64,000 bases of DNA from Mycocentrospora acerina (taxonomy: Eukaryota; Ascomycota; Dothideomycetes; Pleosporales), in assembly GCA_022701365.1 (NCBI GenBank), contig JAKUHH010000126.1, positions 62,001 to 126,000 of the forward strand, given 5' to 3'. The notes below the pieces were generated by a model. The model had not been told where the DNA came from and searched no databases. It saw only the letters and a list, made by a program, of their open reading frames with translations. The position numbers were made by a program, and so were the translations under genes. Shown in pieces: positions 15,001 to 27,097 of the stretch (its first letter is position 1; each line of letters begins with the position of its first letter).

Positions 15001-15518
15001 ACCCAATTCTAGCAGGCGTCGTAGGACCCTGCGTAAATCTAGTTCCAGTACGGGCGCGGCTGGACACGCTCGCTGAAGAGCCCGTAGTCACACTGATGCG
15101 CCAGCTCCAGGACCAGCACGCAGCCTCGATCGCCTTCGAAACAGTACCGCTGGGGGTTATTGTTGCTCACTGTACATCCTGGGCTCCTGAAACCGAGTTT
15201 GGCTCGATTGTGCACCACCGGCACGCCTCAGACCAGGCCAGTATGCGAATTGGTGCACTGGACTGCCGCATCGACGCCTGGTCGCCCGTCTCGTTGCCGG
15301 GGCGCAGCATTTGGGTCTCAAGCCTTGTCGATGACGCGGGACAGCTGCAGTTGGAGCTCTATACCCGAAGTGAGGTGGCGTCGAGAGAACTACTCGGAAG
15401 ACTGTCCGGTGTGCTATGTGACGTGTTGCGAGCTCTAGAAAAGGATTCCTCCATACCCGTAAAACAATTCATGTCAAGCTACGGAGACGAGGGCTTGGGG
15501 GATCAAGAACGAAGCTAG
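1..15518 (+). CDS. Multimodular non-ribosomal peptide synthetase, 5' partial
   Basis: Large cytosolic enzyme that assembles a peptide from amino acids. The gene is open at the window edge (frame starts at base 2). Exons are 2-2635, 2717-11950 and 12057-15518, giving 5109 visible residues; both introns (81 and 106 bp) are phase 0. Domains by base: end of a carrier (T) domain to about 130; epimerase E1 about 150-1480 (HHLVVDHVSW at 527, GHGRE near 955); C1 about 1560-2900 (HALVDG from 1940); A1 about 2940-4500 (FTSGSTGKPKG, YGPTE); T1 with Ser at 4676; E2 about 4840-6150, degenerate (HQLVADITSC at 5231, DRDGRE at 5651); C2 about 6270-7540 (HHALIDG); A2 about 7565-9160; T2 Ser at 9341; E3 about 9505-10800, intact (HHLVVDLVSW at 9863); C3 about 10890-12200; A3 about 12255-13840; T3 Ser at 14001; terminal CT about 14220-15500 (SHAQYDG near 14601). 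In fungi a terminal CT domain replaces a thioesterase and usually releases a cyclic peptide. A1 has Cys where the A10 motif normally has Gly (TSTCKTDRR). The product is not identifiable from sequence alone. Confidence 0.95.
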
Positions 15519-17821
15519 CATCAGGTCTTGAACCCAATTTGTGAATATCTGCTTTAGTTTTGAGTGAAATTCGGGAGAAGTGGTTTTGGTATAGTTGTCG
15601 AGATATCGTTCGTTAAAGCAACAGGGGTAAATTTCGGCGCTTCTTTACTTAATTTCTCCAATTTTCTTAAAGGCTCTAGCTATTGTGGAATAAATTGAGT
15701 TATTTTATTTGTATGATTAATGTGAAAATTGACAAAACAATTAGAATTATAGTGTTGTATTCGAATTATTTGTCATTAATATCTCATGCCTGTACGATTC
15801 ACCTTTTAATATTACTCTCATCATGTGTAGTCGTAACTTTTTCATTGACCTTACTTTTAAAAAAAACTATTCAAGTCAAAGATTATTCTACATTTAACAA
15901 ACTATCGTTGTTGTGACGCTAAACTTGTCGAATACGCTCGAGCTTAGTCAGCCCAACCATTTTCCCCCTTTAAGTTGGAGCTTGAATATATAAACTAACA
16001 AACGTCATATCACTTAAAGCTGATAGCTAGAAAAAGCCTAAGTGTCAGGAATAGACCCTAATGAGGCCTGACGGAGGTCACTCCTAAGTACCGAGTACCA
16101 CCGCAGGCCGTACATGGTCACTATGAAAACTTTATACCCCTCTCTCTGGATCTGCCAAGATCTGAATTACTAAAAGGCTGGTACATAGACTACTATAGAA
16201 CCGTTACTAGGAAAGAAGTGATTTGTCTATCAATAACTACTACCATGCGTGTATATAATACAGAGACTCTACCTGCTTAGTGACGTAAAGTAAGAAGGTT
16301 TCTAACATTAAGCTAACGAATTTTTTCTTCCCTCTCATGTTCATCTCATGTCAGATACGACTCCAAGTATTAGGTCTATGACTTCTATCACGGCACTTGA
16401 TAGATGTGCATTTAGCTGTGGCCATTTTACGTTCAACTTTCAAGTTTGCGCCAGGTTTTCATGATTAGCAACAACTCACTTTTAATTTCGAAGCTTTGTA
16501 TTTAGTTTTAAGTAGAATATTAAATAGGGAACTACTTCAATTCCAAAAATTCCAACTTTCTCAATTATTTCCCTTATTACTCCGTACTTTTGATTTGGTT
16601 GCATTTAATATACGTTCAATAGGCTACTTTTGTTTCTTTTAATTTACTCTATTTTAATAATCAACGTTTAACGTGATTTTTTTGTTCAAGTATTAGACGA
16701 TTTCTTACTAGGTACAAAGATTAAGTTTTAGAACAGCATCTCAATTGATAGATAGCCGTCGCATGAATAAAACTTGGCTGAAGTTCTATTCGCACTGGTA
16801 GTTAGGTCATTTAAGTGGAGCTACGTTGCGTTAAACTTTTAGGCAATTCTCGGTAAGTGCGCATCAAGTGCACTGACACGATAGCATAACAAAACGCCCC
16901 ACCTCAGATGCCGTGCGTCCCGTCTAGTGCGTTTGTTGAGCGTAAGTATCAACGGTATTGTTGCGACACACGAAGAGATCAAACAGAAAGCTATTGAAGA
17001 GAGGAAGGAAGAATATCATCGTGATGGAAGCTTAGTAAAGTGGCGATGAGGAGTTGGCAGCCCAATTTTCGCAGCGAGTAATGACCATGGACATGGTGCG
17101 CGAGATTAGCTCTGATAGCCAGGTGTTGCAGCTACCCCTGCCAATGAGGATGATGCTAAAAACACATAGGAGAACGTGTATCTTGTCATCTCGATGATCG
17201 AACGCGAACGGGTCGAGCATTGTTGGCAATTGGCGCTGATGCTGCACCGGGTTGAGTCATGCTGAGCTGTGGATGTGGAGCAAACATTATTTTTTGAGCA
17301 GCGATGCAAGCAGCATTATCATAAAATCTTTTCCATCCAGCAGCTGCTTTAAAAGTGTGTCGAAGGTGCAGGACTGCGCAATTTGTGGTGCGAGTTGTGA
17401 TAGAGGAGCGTCTGAGTTTGCTAGTTATCGAATGGTAAAACCCACATTACACCTCAAGGTTGCTCAACATCACAGCTGCATTGACATTGTCTGTTCTCAC
17501 ATGCTGTTATTTTCCTGCGTTTTATCGTTCTAGATCGCGTGCCTAACGCCGTCGACTCGCTTTCCGTGATGTTCGTCCGTTGCATTGAGAGCCGAAGACT
17601 GGAGCTCTTATACCCGAAGATTCTACCAACGTTAAACCCACAAACCGTCTAGTTGGTCCGACGCCCAATCAAACAGCGCTACAAATTGCGGAGGTAACGG
17701 AATTTAGTCCCGGGTTGTACATTGTAAACTACATCATAGAAATTTTATCGATTTTACTTAAATACTTTAGAATCCTATCGTAAACAACACAATCAGCATT
17801 TCATAAAGCATTCACAACATC
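15519..17821. other. AT-rich intergenic stretch, no gene seen
   Basis: This 2.3-kb spacer follows the NRPS stop codon. It is strongly AT-rich to about 16850, with many stops in all frames. A less AT-rich part (about 16880-17650) contains only short, unconvincing frames. The last ~150 bases should hold the promoter of the aldo/keto reductase gene. I see no transposase or RNA gene. Confidence 0.6.
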
Positions 17822-18891
17822 ATGTCTCTCCCAACAGCACCCCTTGGCCGAAATGGCCCGCAAGTGAATCGCCTAGGCTTCGGCCTAATGGGCTTGTCCA
17901 CTTTCTATGGCGAGCCAAAACCTGATTCTGAGCGTCTCGCAATTCTCGATCACGCTCATAAACTTGGCGAGCGTTTCTGGGACTCATCGGACCTGTATGT
18001 CAATGCGCATCAACGTCCTGCAGGGCTTGCTCGATAGCTGACATGCTACAAAGTTACGGCGACAATGAAGTCCTGCTGGGAAAATGGTTCAAAGCCAATC
18101 CAGACAAGAGAAATGACATTTTCCTAGCAACGAAATTCGCCATATCGCAGAAGGACCATTCTGTCGACAGTTCACCCGAGAAATGCAAAGCGTCCTGCGA
18201 CAAGAGTCTAGAACGCCTAGGCATCGAGCAGATTGACCTGTACTACTGCCATCGTGTTGACCAGAAAACTCCAATCGAGAAGACTGTTGAGGCTATGGCT
18301 GAGCTGGTGAAGGAGGGCAAGATCAAGTACCTTGGATTGTCCGAAATCTCAGCTGACACTCTTCGCCGTGCGCACAAAGTCCACCCAATCTCTGCAGTCC
18401 AAGTCGAATACTCACCTTTCGCTCTGGAGATTGAGAGTCAGCAAATCAACCTGCTGAACACATGCCGTGAACTTGGTGTTGCTGTGGTTGCATACTCGCC
18501 CCTCAGTCGCGGCTTGCTGAGCGGCACAATCAAATCGCCCGACGACTTTGAAGAAAATGATATCCGTCGCTTTCTGCCACGCTTCAGTGCAGAGAATTTC
18601 CCAAAGAATATGAAGCTTGTGCAGCGCATCGCCGAGGTTGCCCAGAATGAGAATGCTTCACCTTCTCAGCTCACACTGGCATGGCTCTTGGCTCAGGGAG
18701 ATGACATCTTCCCTATCCCTGGCACTACGAACACTGCGAGGCTTGAGGAGAACGTAGGCGCGCTAAAAATCAAGTTGACCAAGGAGGAGGAACAGACCAT
18801 TCGGAAGGCATGTGATGAAGCAGGTGTTCAAGGAATGAGGTACCCGGAGAGCTTCATGCAAGCTTTGTATGCGGATACCCCGCCTTTGTAG
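17822..18891 (+). CDS. Aldo/keto reductase
   Basis: NADPH-dependent reductase of carbonyl compounds, cytosolic, 336 residues. Exons are 17822-17994 and 18054-18891; the 59-bp intron has GTATGT at the donor, a GCTGAC branch-like site and an AAG acceptor. Splicing restores the family motif around the catalytic tetrad: Asp and Tyr in DSSDLYGDNE, Lys in ATKFAI, His in YYCHRVD. The C-terminal half carries YSPLSRGLL and PIPGTTN, the latter being the NADP-binding loop. It most resembles the AKR13-like fungal group. It is the first gene beyond the NRPS and could reduce a precursor or a tailored peptide, but such reductases are common and a role in the peptide pathway is only inference. The substrate cannot be told from sequence. 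Confidence 0.9.
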
Positions 18892-19661
18892 TAATCTTGT
18901 CATGTTATATATTATCGATATGGTTATGTAACACGGGTGCAAAGGCTGTAAGCTTCCGGATGCCCTTGTCGTCTAGGCACGCTTGCCAGCGTTTTTGAAA
19001 TATCGTAGTCGTCAAAGGCATTAAACGTTTACAGAATGTGGGATTATCTTGTATCTCAAGTTAGTGCCATTAAAGCAATATATAAAACGATTTGAAGTCT
19101 TCCTCTTTATGGAACGATATCTGCACAGCATGTCTAACTTTTGCTCATTCCTAGTAGATGCTAGGCTCATTAACTCTGAAGTTTGACACACAGTGCATGG
19201 ACGTAGTCAGGCTGCGGTAACGATTGAGTACGAACATTTCGAGCTGAGAAAGGAGGCATTGTGAGTGGAAAAAGCAACCGTAGAGACAACAAAGGAGATT
19301 TTAACAAGAACAACGCATAAAGAGTCGAGTGAGCCAACAAGTTACGCGGCAGCAGCAGCCAGAGACGTTCCACTAGAAGGTACATAAATTACACAAATAC
19401 ACACGCCCGAACAGCCAAGTTCTTATCCAAGAGATATGATCAGTCCGTTGAAGTAGGATAACTTCATAGGAAGGTGTTCATATACGTCTAAATAATACCA
19501 AGTCCTTCAATACAGTTATCAATGTTTATTACCTGAATGATTTATTTTATACCTACACCCTCATCAACTTCATTGACGCAGACGAGCCTTGGAGTTTCAT
19601 AAACAGTAGAAATTGATTGATATTATGAAAACGAAACTCGAAATGCCTCTTAGCAATCATC
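18892..19661. other. Intergenic, convergent 3' ends
   Basis: A 770-bp spacer between the stop codons of the aldo/keto reductase (plus) and the Zn2Cys6 factor (minus). It should hold both 3' untranslated regions and terminators. No further gene is supported. Confidence 0.5.
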
Positions 19662-21328
19662 TTAAGACATTCCTATGAAGTGAAGACCAAGGCTCTGCAG
19701 TTGATCGACTATCTTCTGGCAGCGCAAAAGTTGAATACGGTATCGATCTGGATCCTTCTGAAATACCTCGATAGCTGTTGGAAGGGTGAAAAAAGAAGAC
19801 CCAGCGTGATGCAACTTTGCTCCTGGCTGAATTAGGTAAGAAATACTATCACAGATCATCTCAGCAAGATCGGCAACCGATTCCTCGGTGCTGGACTTGA
19901 AGACAACATGGTGAGGTTCTTTTAGAGTAGCGATTGCAGTTTCTAGATAACTGAGATGTGTTTTGGCGATGATCTTAAACGCCCAGTAGTGGGTAAAACT
20001 ATGCGCTGCCGTCATGTCTGAGAACCAGAGAACGTTTTCAATCAAGGGTGGAAAATTCCCTGTATCTGTTCTCGACCATACCAAAGGAAATGGTACATAG
20101 GACTTTAACAAATTTTCCCATAATTGGAGGCTTTGAAGAAAGTTTTGGAAATCTTGGTATAGTCGTTCAATTAGTACCACGTTGGTAACCTCGGATAGAC
20201 CTCTTGTGCTGTAGTATGCTTCAAGCAAAGAGGGCAACACGCTGGCTTGATTGAAAAGCAGCTGCATCATAGAGACAGGTTGTCCGTGGAATGGTTTGGT
20301 GGTCCATTCCCTTCTTGCAAGGAACGTTGCTTGGCGATTTTGAATCGAACTTATTAGCTTAAAGCACACAGAGCTTTGATTAGTAGGGAACACTTCTTGA
20401 AGTATGTGAGTCAACCTACTAATAACGGCCTAAAGCCTATGAATAACGAATGGAAGATGCCACTGCTAAATGTTTCTGGCCCAAGGTGTTCCATCAAGCC
20501 CCCAATGCCACTCGCGTGCGTTATCCAGCTAGAGCTCAACGTTGGAGTTAAGATCTACGCAAAATCTAATCAATACTCGGTTTGCTGATGAGGCTCTCTA
20601 AGTGATTACTTACATTAGTTACTGTTAGACACATGATCGCTACACAGTGTTCAATTTGAAAGGCACCATGAGCTTCACTAAGTGCCTCTCCCATTTGTCT
20701 TAGCGAATCAAAGTACATCTGGAGTACTGTGGATTGATGTAATTCGTTTCTAGCGCTATGGCGATGATGTTGTAAAGTAGCAGCTAAAGTACTAATAGCA
20801 GACATGAGGAATGGCCTTCTTCTTCTTGTCGCCGAAAGAAGTGGAAGTACTCCAATCCATGCTCCACAAATCTGATCGTGGAACTGATTAGACTCCGCAG
20901 GAGATAGGCTGCTGTCAGAAGCGTAGCTTCGCACGATACACGTAATGTTTTCTTCAATTACGTGATCATTCCTAAATCCCAAATGGGAATTCAGTCCATT
21001 GAGTAAGCTTACTTTAGAATTTCTGGTGTACCAGGTATTAGGGATTTGAAAGAGATCAGGCGTCTTCTCCTTAGTCCTTAGTACTCCTTCGTTCCCATCT
21101 TTCAATCCGACGTGCACCTTGGCTCTGGACGAGGCCTGAGGCACGAAAACAAAGTCTTGCTGATAACTGCATCGAGTATTTTTTCGGACAACACATTGGG
21201 TACATGCTGGCTGTTTTCCATCACACTTGAGGTTTAATCAGCAAACCAGTCTAAACGTACTCGAGATAACTTACCGCAAGTTTCCGAGACCTACAGATTT
21301 GGCAAACATTCCTTCGTTTAGCTCTCAT
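19662..21328 (-). CDS. Zn2Cys6 transcription factor
   Basis: Fungal-specific nuclear regulator, 498 residues by my model. Exons in transcription order are 21328-21275, 21225-20614, 20554-20420 and 20357-19662, with introns of 49, 59 and 62 bp, all phase 0. The first intron splits the zinc cluster. After splicing the cysteines read C-x2-C-x6-C-x6-C-x2-C-x7-C starting at residue 9, the binuclear cluster that binds CGG triplets. The short third exon restores a family-typical stretch (SWITHASGIGGLMEHLGPE), and exon 4 holds the TFLARREWTTKPF motif common in the fungal-specific C-terminal region of these proteins. No stop or frameshift is needed. Its position beside the NRPS and a reductase makes it a candidate pathway regulator; this is inference from location only. 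Confidence 0.88.
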
Positions 21329-23049
21329 GATTTAACTGTTCTAGCCTAAGTAGGCATGCGATGAGCTGTGTATGGGCTCTTGGTTTGAATCAAGCGCCCA
21401 GGTGAAGTGGCCACATTAAAAAACGCCAATTCAGTGGAACAGTAACCTTTTAAGGATCGTTGTTTCGCCAAGGCCTTAGAACACGTTAGTTCATTCTTGC
21501 CTTCCAATCGGACAATCACTCGGTAATACTCAACAAAGCGAAACGGTTAAAGAAATTACTGTTCACAAATGCTCGGAAGTGAGTTTTTGAATGTTTGAAA
21601 GTTTAGACAATCACGATTACACGTGACTCAAAATGAATAACAGGCTTAGGAATGATGACCTCTCAGGTCGATTGGATTAAAGGAAAATCAAACAATTCTT
21701 TCAAGACACGCGTACAGACAAGTCGACACACAAATCATTGAAGAAGTGAACAACTTTCCCTAGTTCCTCTGTATACCTCTGTTCCACAGATTTGGTCTTA
21801 AAATCATGCATTGAAAATCGTTGTCTTCCAGAATAGTTGCCATAGCTGGCGGAACCGATAGCATCAGCCGTGCTATAATTGAAGAACTTATTGTATATAG
21901 TGCTAGTAAGTGTTTTTCTATTTTCGTGAGGTTTCTCTCGTCGTCGCTACTCTGACTCTAAATGTTAATCTCTTTCGCAGGCCAGCGATGAAAAGTCTTA
22001 GGAAATCAGAGCCTCATCCTCGATATCTACTGTGCTAGTCTAATGTAACCAGTTGAAACTAGATTATGAGAGAAATAGCAATAATTATCTAAGAGCTGTT
22101 ACACTGCAGAAATACACTCACAAAGGCAAGATATCTCTAAACAGGAGGAGAAAGAAGGCTCACAAGGGAGGAACTACAAAGCAGGATCCCTACCAAAGTA
22201 TTAGAATAAGCATCTAGGGTCATGAACACTCATGTAAAAACTTCTTAGCTCTGCTTGTCTCTATGCCCTATGGGAGGCTCTCTGTAGACGTCAAACCACT
22301 TCAATCAATCAATGAGGTACTAGGATACTTTGCTGATGTCTCTAACAGCTTCTGATGGCACGATGATCAAATTGCAATCGTTGGCCTAACTTTATATTGG
22401 GAGAAAACTTCATTCAACATATAGTGTCAATATGGTATGCTTTTCTTGCTCATAGAATAAATCACAGGTCTATCTTGTGACGTTCATTCAAATTATATGA
22501 GGTATCAAGTTGGAAGAACTTTTTGTATTGTTATGAGCGTACAAATAGGAGAATACACAGGTGCCATTTGTTCACATGCTCACACAAATGATAGTATACT
22601 GATATTGGGTGATACCCTAGTGTTTTGCGAGAGATGTCATCCTTGTGTCATACGAAAAAGATTTAAGTACTACTGCCCCTAGTTAATGTACTCCATTGGA
22701 CAAGACACGCGATTAAATACATCACTTGCGTAACTAAATAATCGAAGAAAATAGATATACGGTACAGTTTCGAACATTCTTGCGAAAAGTTTACTGCGTT
22801 CCGGCAGTGAGTCTTGTTGTTTTCTCTGTAAATCAAGAGCTCTAAAATCTTTTCCACTTAGCATATCGGCTATTGAAAAAAACACACTTTCAATAAGTTT
22901 TAGAACACACCCCAGACCTGTTGGTATTTCCTAAATACACTCAATCCTCTTATAAGTGCCTTGCCTAACTCCGCACTCTGCATTCTCTTCGGTGACAGCA
23001 ACATCAGGGCTCGTTCCTTCTTCAGCAGTATCTAAGATCCATTGTCATC
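21329..23049. other. AT-rich intergenic stretch
   Basis: About 1.7 kb with no supported gene. The first few hundred bases must include the promoter of the minus-strand Zn2Cys6 gene. The remainder is AT-rich with short overlapping frames on both strands near 22500-22885 that resemble no family I know. Confidence 0.5.
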
Positions 23050-23538
23050 TTATTCCGTCTTCTTCCCCTCCTGATATCGCCCAAACCATTCTGGCTTCCA
23101 GCCAAGTGTAAAAATTCTCCACGCCATGAAAGGCACATACAGAAGTACTGAAGCCAATAACGATTTTTGTAGCATGCCGCCCTTCATCATGGACGCTTGC
23201 CAAAATAATAGAGAAATAAACAAAAGCTCAATGACTAATAGAGCGGAATATAGTATCTGGCGGGTTTCGATCGCAATTTTGGTGTTGGGTATAAAGAGGG
23301 CAACAGTGGCACCGATGAAGAAGTTGGTAGCACCAAAGTGCTGAGTAGATTGCACTGCTGTTGTCGTGACTTGAGAAGCAGCAGCTCCCATTGTGTAGAG
23401 CAAATAGTGGCGTGGGAAGACCACGTAGTAGCTGCCTATAACAATTGTGATAACGGCCTCGAAGGCAAGGGCGAAGCGAATAATTTTGCCTGGAGCAGAA
23501 GGATCGACTCCTTGGTGGGAGGTTGTCGTAGATTTCAT
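23050..23538 (-). CDS. Small four-helix membrane protein, function unknown
   Basis: Uninterrupted 162-residue frame. Four hydrophobic segments are visible at about residues 20-42 (FALAFEAVITIVIGSYYVVF), 68-86, 95-114 and 126-145, so it should span a membrane four times. The C-terminus (GWKPEWFGRYQEGKKTE) is polar and basic. It resembles small integral membrane proteins seen in many mould genomes, but I do not recognise a named family. It lies between two transcription-factor genes, with the bZIP gene divergent across 278 bp, so the two could share a promoter. No catalytic motif is visible. Confidence 0.7.
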   Translation of the reverse strand: MKSTTTSHQGVDPSAPGKIIRFALAFEAVITIVIGSYYVVFPRHYLLYTMGAAASQVTTTAVQSTQHFGATNFFIGATVALFIPNTKIAIETRQILYSALLVIELLFISLLFWQASMMKGGMLQKSLLASVLLYVPFMAWRIFTLGWKPEWFGRYQEGKKTE

Positions 23539-23816
23539 TTTTTTGTTGATTCTGAGCCGATGAATACGAATGTTTACGATATTGAAGGATTCAAATCTTA
23601 GAAACCCATCTTTATAAATTATCTTCTAAGTTGACAATACCTGAGATAGTCATCCATGAAATTGTAAATTGAGGCATTGATGCCAAGATTCGTCATGTTG
23701 CATTGCCAAGCCGGGACCATAACGTTATGATTAGTCCGAACAAAGTAAAGCGCATATGTTAGTGCGTAATCAACGTTAAAAGTCTAGCCATATCGCCCGT
23801 TCATTCGATCATCACC

Positions 23817-24965
23817 ATGCACTCACTTGAGTTTCCCCTACCCCACTTTGACACAACAAAAAGAATAATGCTATCCCAAGAAACACCTATTCCGAATGGC
23901 CCAGAACGTCAGCGAATGCTCAATGTGCTCGCCCAGCGAAGATACCGTAAAGAATCTATGCATGTCATTTACCATCCCGTACTCACCCTGTTCAGGCCAG
24001 CGCAAGCGGGAGAGGTTGCAATCTCTAGAAGCAAGATCTTGTGTCAGACCGAGTGGTGCGAGCGCAATGTATGCTTCCGGCGGGGGGGTACAGCTTCAAC
24101 ACCCAATCCAGTATCCGCTTCTAAACCCAGGCAACCCTGGCATGCCTAATAGCCCTATCTGTGATCTGTACCCAGATTTCATGACTGCAACTCCTCACAC
24201 ATCCTCTATGGGCCTCGCGCCGCATGACTCGGCATATGAAACATCAGAAAGTTCATCACCAAATGTGAGGGATCAGTTCGGAATCAACGCCCTTCTGCCT
24301 TACGGTATGTCCATGAAGATTTAAAGCTACATCTCCTCCTGAAATTTTGCTCACTGGGTTAATTTATAGGCGGTTCATTTCAAGACGTCGCCTCATCGTC
24401 AAATGCCCAACTATCGACAGAACTTCAAGACCTAGAAACTTCCCAATTCACATTTCCATCGGATTGTGTAATTGATATTCCAGCTCTCAAAACTATGGGG
24501 GTCTCACTTCGACTCATACACTTGCTTGGGCTAACAGATGAGTTAACAAATGTCACTATAAGTCGAGTGCTAGATGTGTCGAAAATTGCAGTCCCCCTGG
24601 AAAACTTACCTAAAAACTTACGTCCAACGGAAGCACAGCTCTTATTGCCACACTCTCCATTGTTAGACATGCTTCCTTGGCCATCGGTAAGGACAAGACT
24701 AATTTGCCTATTCAGTCAGCCTGATCAGCTCAGACCGCCAATCGCGAGAGGATCCATGGCTATTATGCGGCTCATGCATGATCTTGATGACGAGTCGGAG
24801 GGAGTCCGCGTTTCGACAGATACTGATGGAAATGAATACGATGAAAAGAGTTGGGAAGTCGGACAGACTGTCTTCAAAGACTGGTGGTGGATACTAGACC
24901 CTGAGATCGTCTCTAATTCAAACCGACTAAGGTATATAAGAGGGGCCCCTAAATTGCACCTTTAA
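23817..24965 (+). CDS. bZIP transcription factor with DUF3425 domain
   Basis: Nuclear DNA-binding regulator of the fungal bZIP-DUF3425 type, 344 residues. Exons are 23817-23946, 23996-24304 and 24370-24965; introns are 49 and 65 bp. The first intron splits the basic region, which after splicing reads NVLAQRRYRQRKRERLQSLE, a typical AP-1-like contact region. The C-terminal exon shows the DUF3425 landmarks: PTEAQLLLPHSPLLDMLPWP, then a Trp-rich FKDWWWILDPE and SNRLRYIRGAP. The stretch right after the basic region (residues about 58-90) does not show a clear heptad of leucines, so dimerisation may be weak or mediated by the C-terminal domain; this is also common in the family. A start 51 bases downstream (MLSQET) is possible. 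Divergent from the four-helix protein gene. Confidence 0.88.
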
Positions 24966-25906
24966 ATACTATGACAAGAAATCTGGCGGTAAACCAACAG
25001 AAGAAAAGGATCTGGAATATTACGATTTAAGTGATTAATTGTATAGGTTACTGCTCTTTATCTAGTATAAACAAAGTTGCTTTTTTAAAAACAGTAGTCC
25101 AGCTAACGTAAATACGAAGCTCTTCTATAGCAGAATAACAGAGTAAGCTAGATACCCCTATTTTAGAGGTGCAGAATAAGTGTCGCTGCGGAATAACTGT
25201 AGCTCTGAGAATTGAGTGTCGCGAGTTCAGCTTGTGAGCATGGCTGCTCTACAAAAAAGACATTTATACCAGATAATTCAATTCAGGTTTTCAGATTGTA
25301 GAAACTATTTTCATGGAAAGCGGAATTGGAATATCAAATCTTGTGGCGCGGAAGTGCTGAAATGCTGAAAGCTTTATATTAGCACCTTGCATGTGCTGTA
25401 AAACGTTACTTAGAAGTTCAAATGATGCCGAGCATGGATAATCGCCCATGGGCAAAACTTTAATCGCATACGGTTCAAATGTGCTTTTCTCCTTTCGGAT
25501 TAAGCATAACGTCATGGCCGGTAGGTGGATACATGTGCAGGCAGTGTCGAATGACGGTTGAGGGAATATCGAGCTCGAACATTTTTTCACTCCACAGCGA
25601 ACATTGAAATGGGAATTACGGGGTACAAAAAAGATCCCGAATTCTTAAGACCGGACAAAAATGGACAGGATTCATTACGAGGTTGTGATACAGGCTGTGG
25701 AAGACATGGAACTTGGCTTACAAACATGCAGCCTCTGTGAGCTCGGCTTTTAGGATCGGGTTACTGTAACATCCGACCCTTCTGCCGTTTGAGTGTGCAT
25801 TTTTTTGGAATAAAAGTATTAATATGTTGCTATGCCTCACGCTGAATGATACATATACTTCAATTACCATTCTGCCATTCATATCTCTCGATAGTGACCA
25901 AGAAAC
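24966..25906. other. Intergenic, no gene seen
   Basis: About 940 bp, AT-rich, between the bZIP gene and the NmrA-like gene. It contains only short frames on both strands and should include the 3' end of the former and the promoter of the latter. Confidence 0.5.
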
Positions 25907-27097
25907 ATGGTTAATGTTGCAATTGCTGGTGGCACTGGAGGTTTGGGCCGAGCTATTGCGGAAGTCTTCAACGAGCAGAAGACGCACAACTTCATCATCT
26001 TGAGCCGAAATGTAAAATTAGCCTGCTGGTTTTACCATATTGTTCGGAAGCACATCGCTAATTAAAAGTAGGCAGATGCAGAACTTGGAGCGGAGCTCAA
26101 CGCAAAAGTAGTACAGATAGATTACTCGAACCCTTCCGCAGCGCAGGAAGTGCTCGATAAATATCAAATCCACACTATTATTTCCGCCATGAATGTTGAA
26201 TCAACGATTCATAGCGAAGCCCAGCTCAACCTTATTCGTGCTGCTGCGGCCTCACCATATGTAAAGAGATTTGCACCCAGCGAGTTCGGCATTCCATGTG
26301 ATCAAACGTAAGAACTCCCATTACTTATAACCCAACCAGCTCTATTTATTCTAACTTCAGATACATTCTATCTCTATTTTAATCAATGCTAACTCCAAGC
26401 AGGCACGTAGAAGCATATCCTCATGCAGCGTCCAAACTAGCCGCCATGACTGAACTTGACAAGACGGATCTTGAATATACGCGCTTCTTCATCGGATACT
26501 ACCTTGACTATTTGGGATTACCAAAATTCAAGTCCCACCTCAGCCCTTGGTATCTAGGATTGGATATCCAGTACAAAATTGCTGGCATCCCTGGATCTGG
26601 GAATACGCCAATGGTATTTACTTGCACGAGAGATGTGGGTAAGTTTGTGGTTGCCAGCATAGGATTGGACAGCTGGAAAAGGGATAGCATAATTGTTGGT
26701 GACCGGAAAACGTTCAACGAGGTACTGGCAATTGCAGAAAAAGTTACAGGTAAGCTACATCTCTCATCAATTCTTTTCAGGCAGTTCCACAATATTTGGA
26801 AGTCTAAATCAGACGTAAATCGCTAACATGTATACTCACGAAGGTGCCAAATTCGAAGTCCATTACGATTCCGTTGAAAAGTTGAAGACCGGGAAGGTCA
26901 CCGAGCTCCCAAGCCACGAAAAGCTTTACCCATTTCTCCCCAAGGAAACCCTTCACGGCTTCCTTTCTTCTGTAGGAATGTGGACTGAGAGAGGAGATTT
27001 TAACTTTGGATTGTCTAGAAAGGACACTTTGAACGAGCTATTTCCTGAAATACATCCTACGAGTGTCAGTCAGGTGATTACCGAGGGCTGGGCATGA
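25907..27097 (+). CDS. NmrA-like / isoflavone-reductase-like NAD(P)-binding protein
   Basis: Atypical short-chain dehydrogenase of the NmrA/isoflavone reductase group, 313 residues. Exons are 25907-26011, 26072-26307, 26403-26749 and 26844-27097; introns are 60, 95, 94 bp. The N-terminus has the Rossmann motif AIAGGTGGLGRA, followed by the family's PSEFGI segment after a strand reading VKRFAPSEFG. Members either reduce small aromatic substrates or act as redox-sensing regulators of GATA factors; sequence alone does not separate these. A Lys in HAASKLAAM occupies the usual catalytic Lys position of isoflavone-reductase-like enzymes, which favours an active enzyme. It follows the bZIP gene in the same direction. 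All exon joins keep frame without any stop. Confidence 0.87.

Noticed and set aside
1..15518. Naming the NRPS as a known host-selective toxin synthetase
   Set aside because: The visible E-domain distribution and domain order do not clearly match any synthetase I can recall, and the 5' end is missing.
22663..22885. Overlapping 64- and 68-codon minus-strand frames
   Set aside because: Short, overlapping in two frames, AT-rich and without features.
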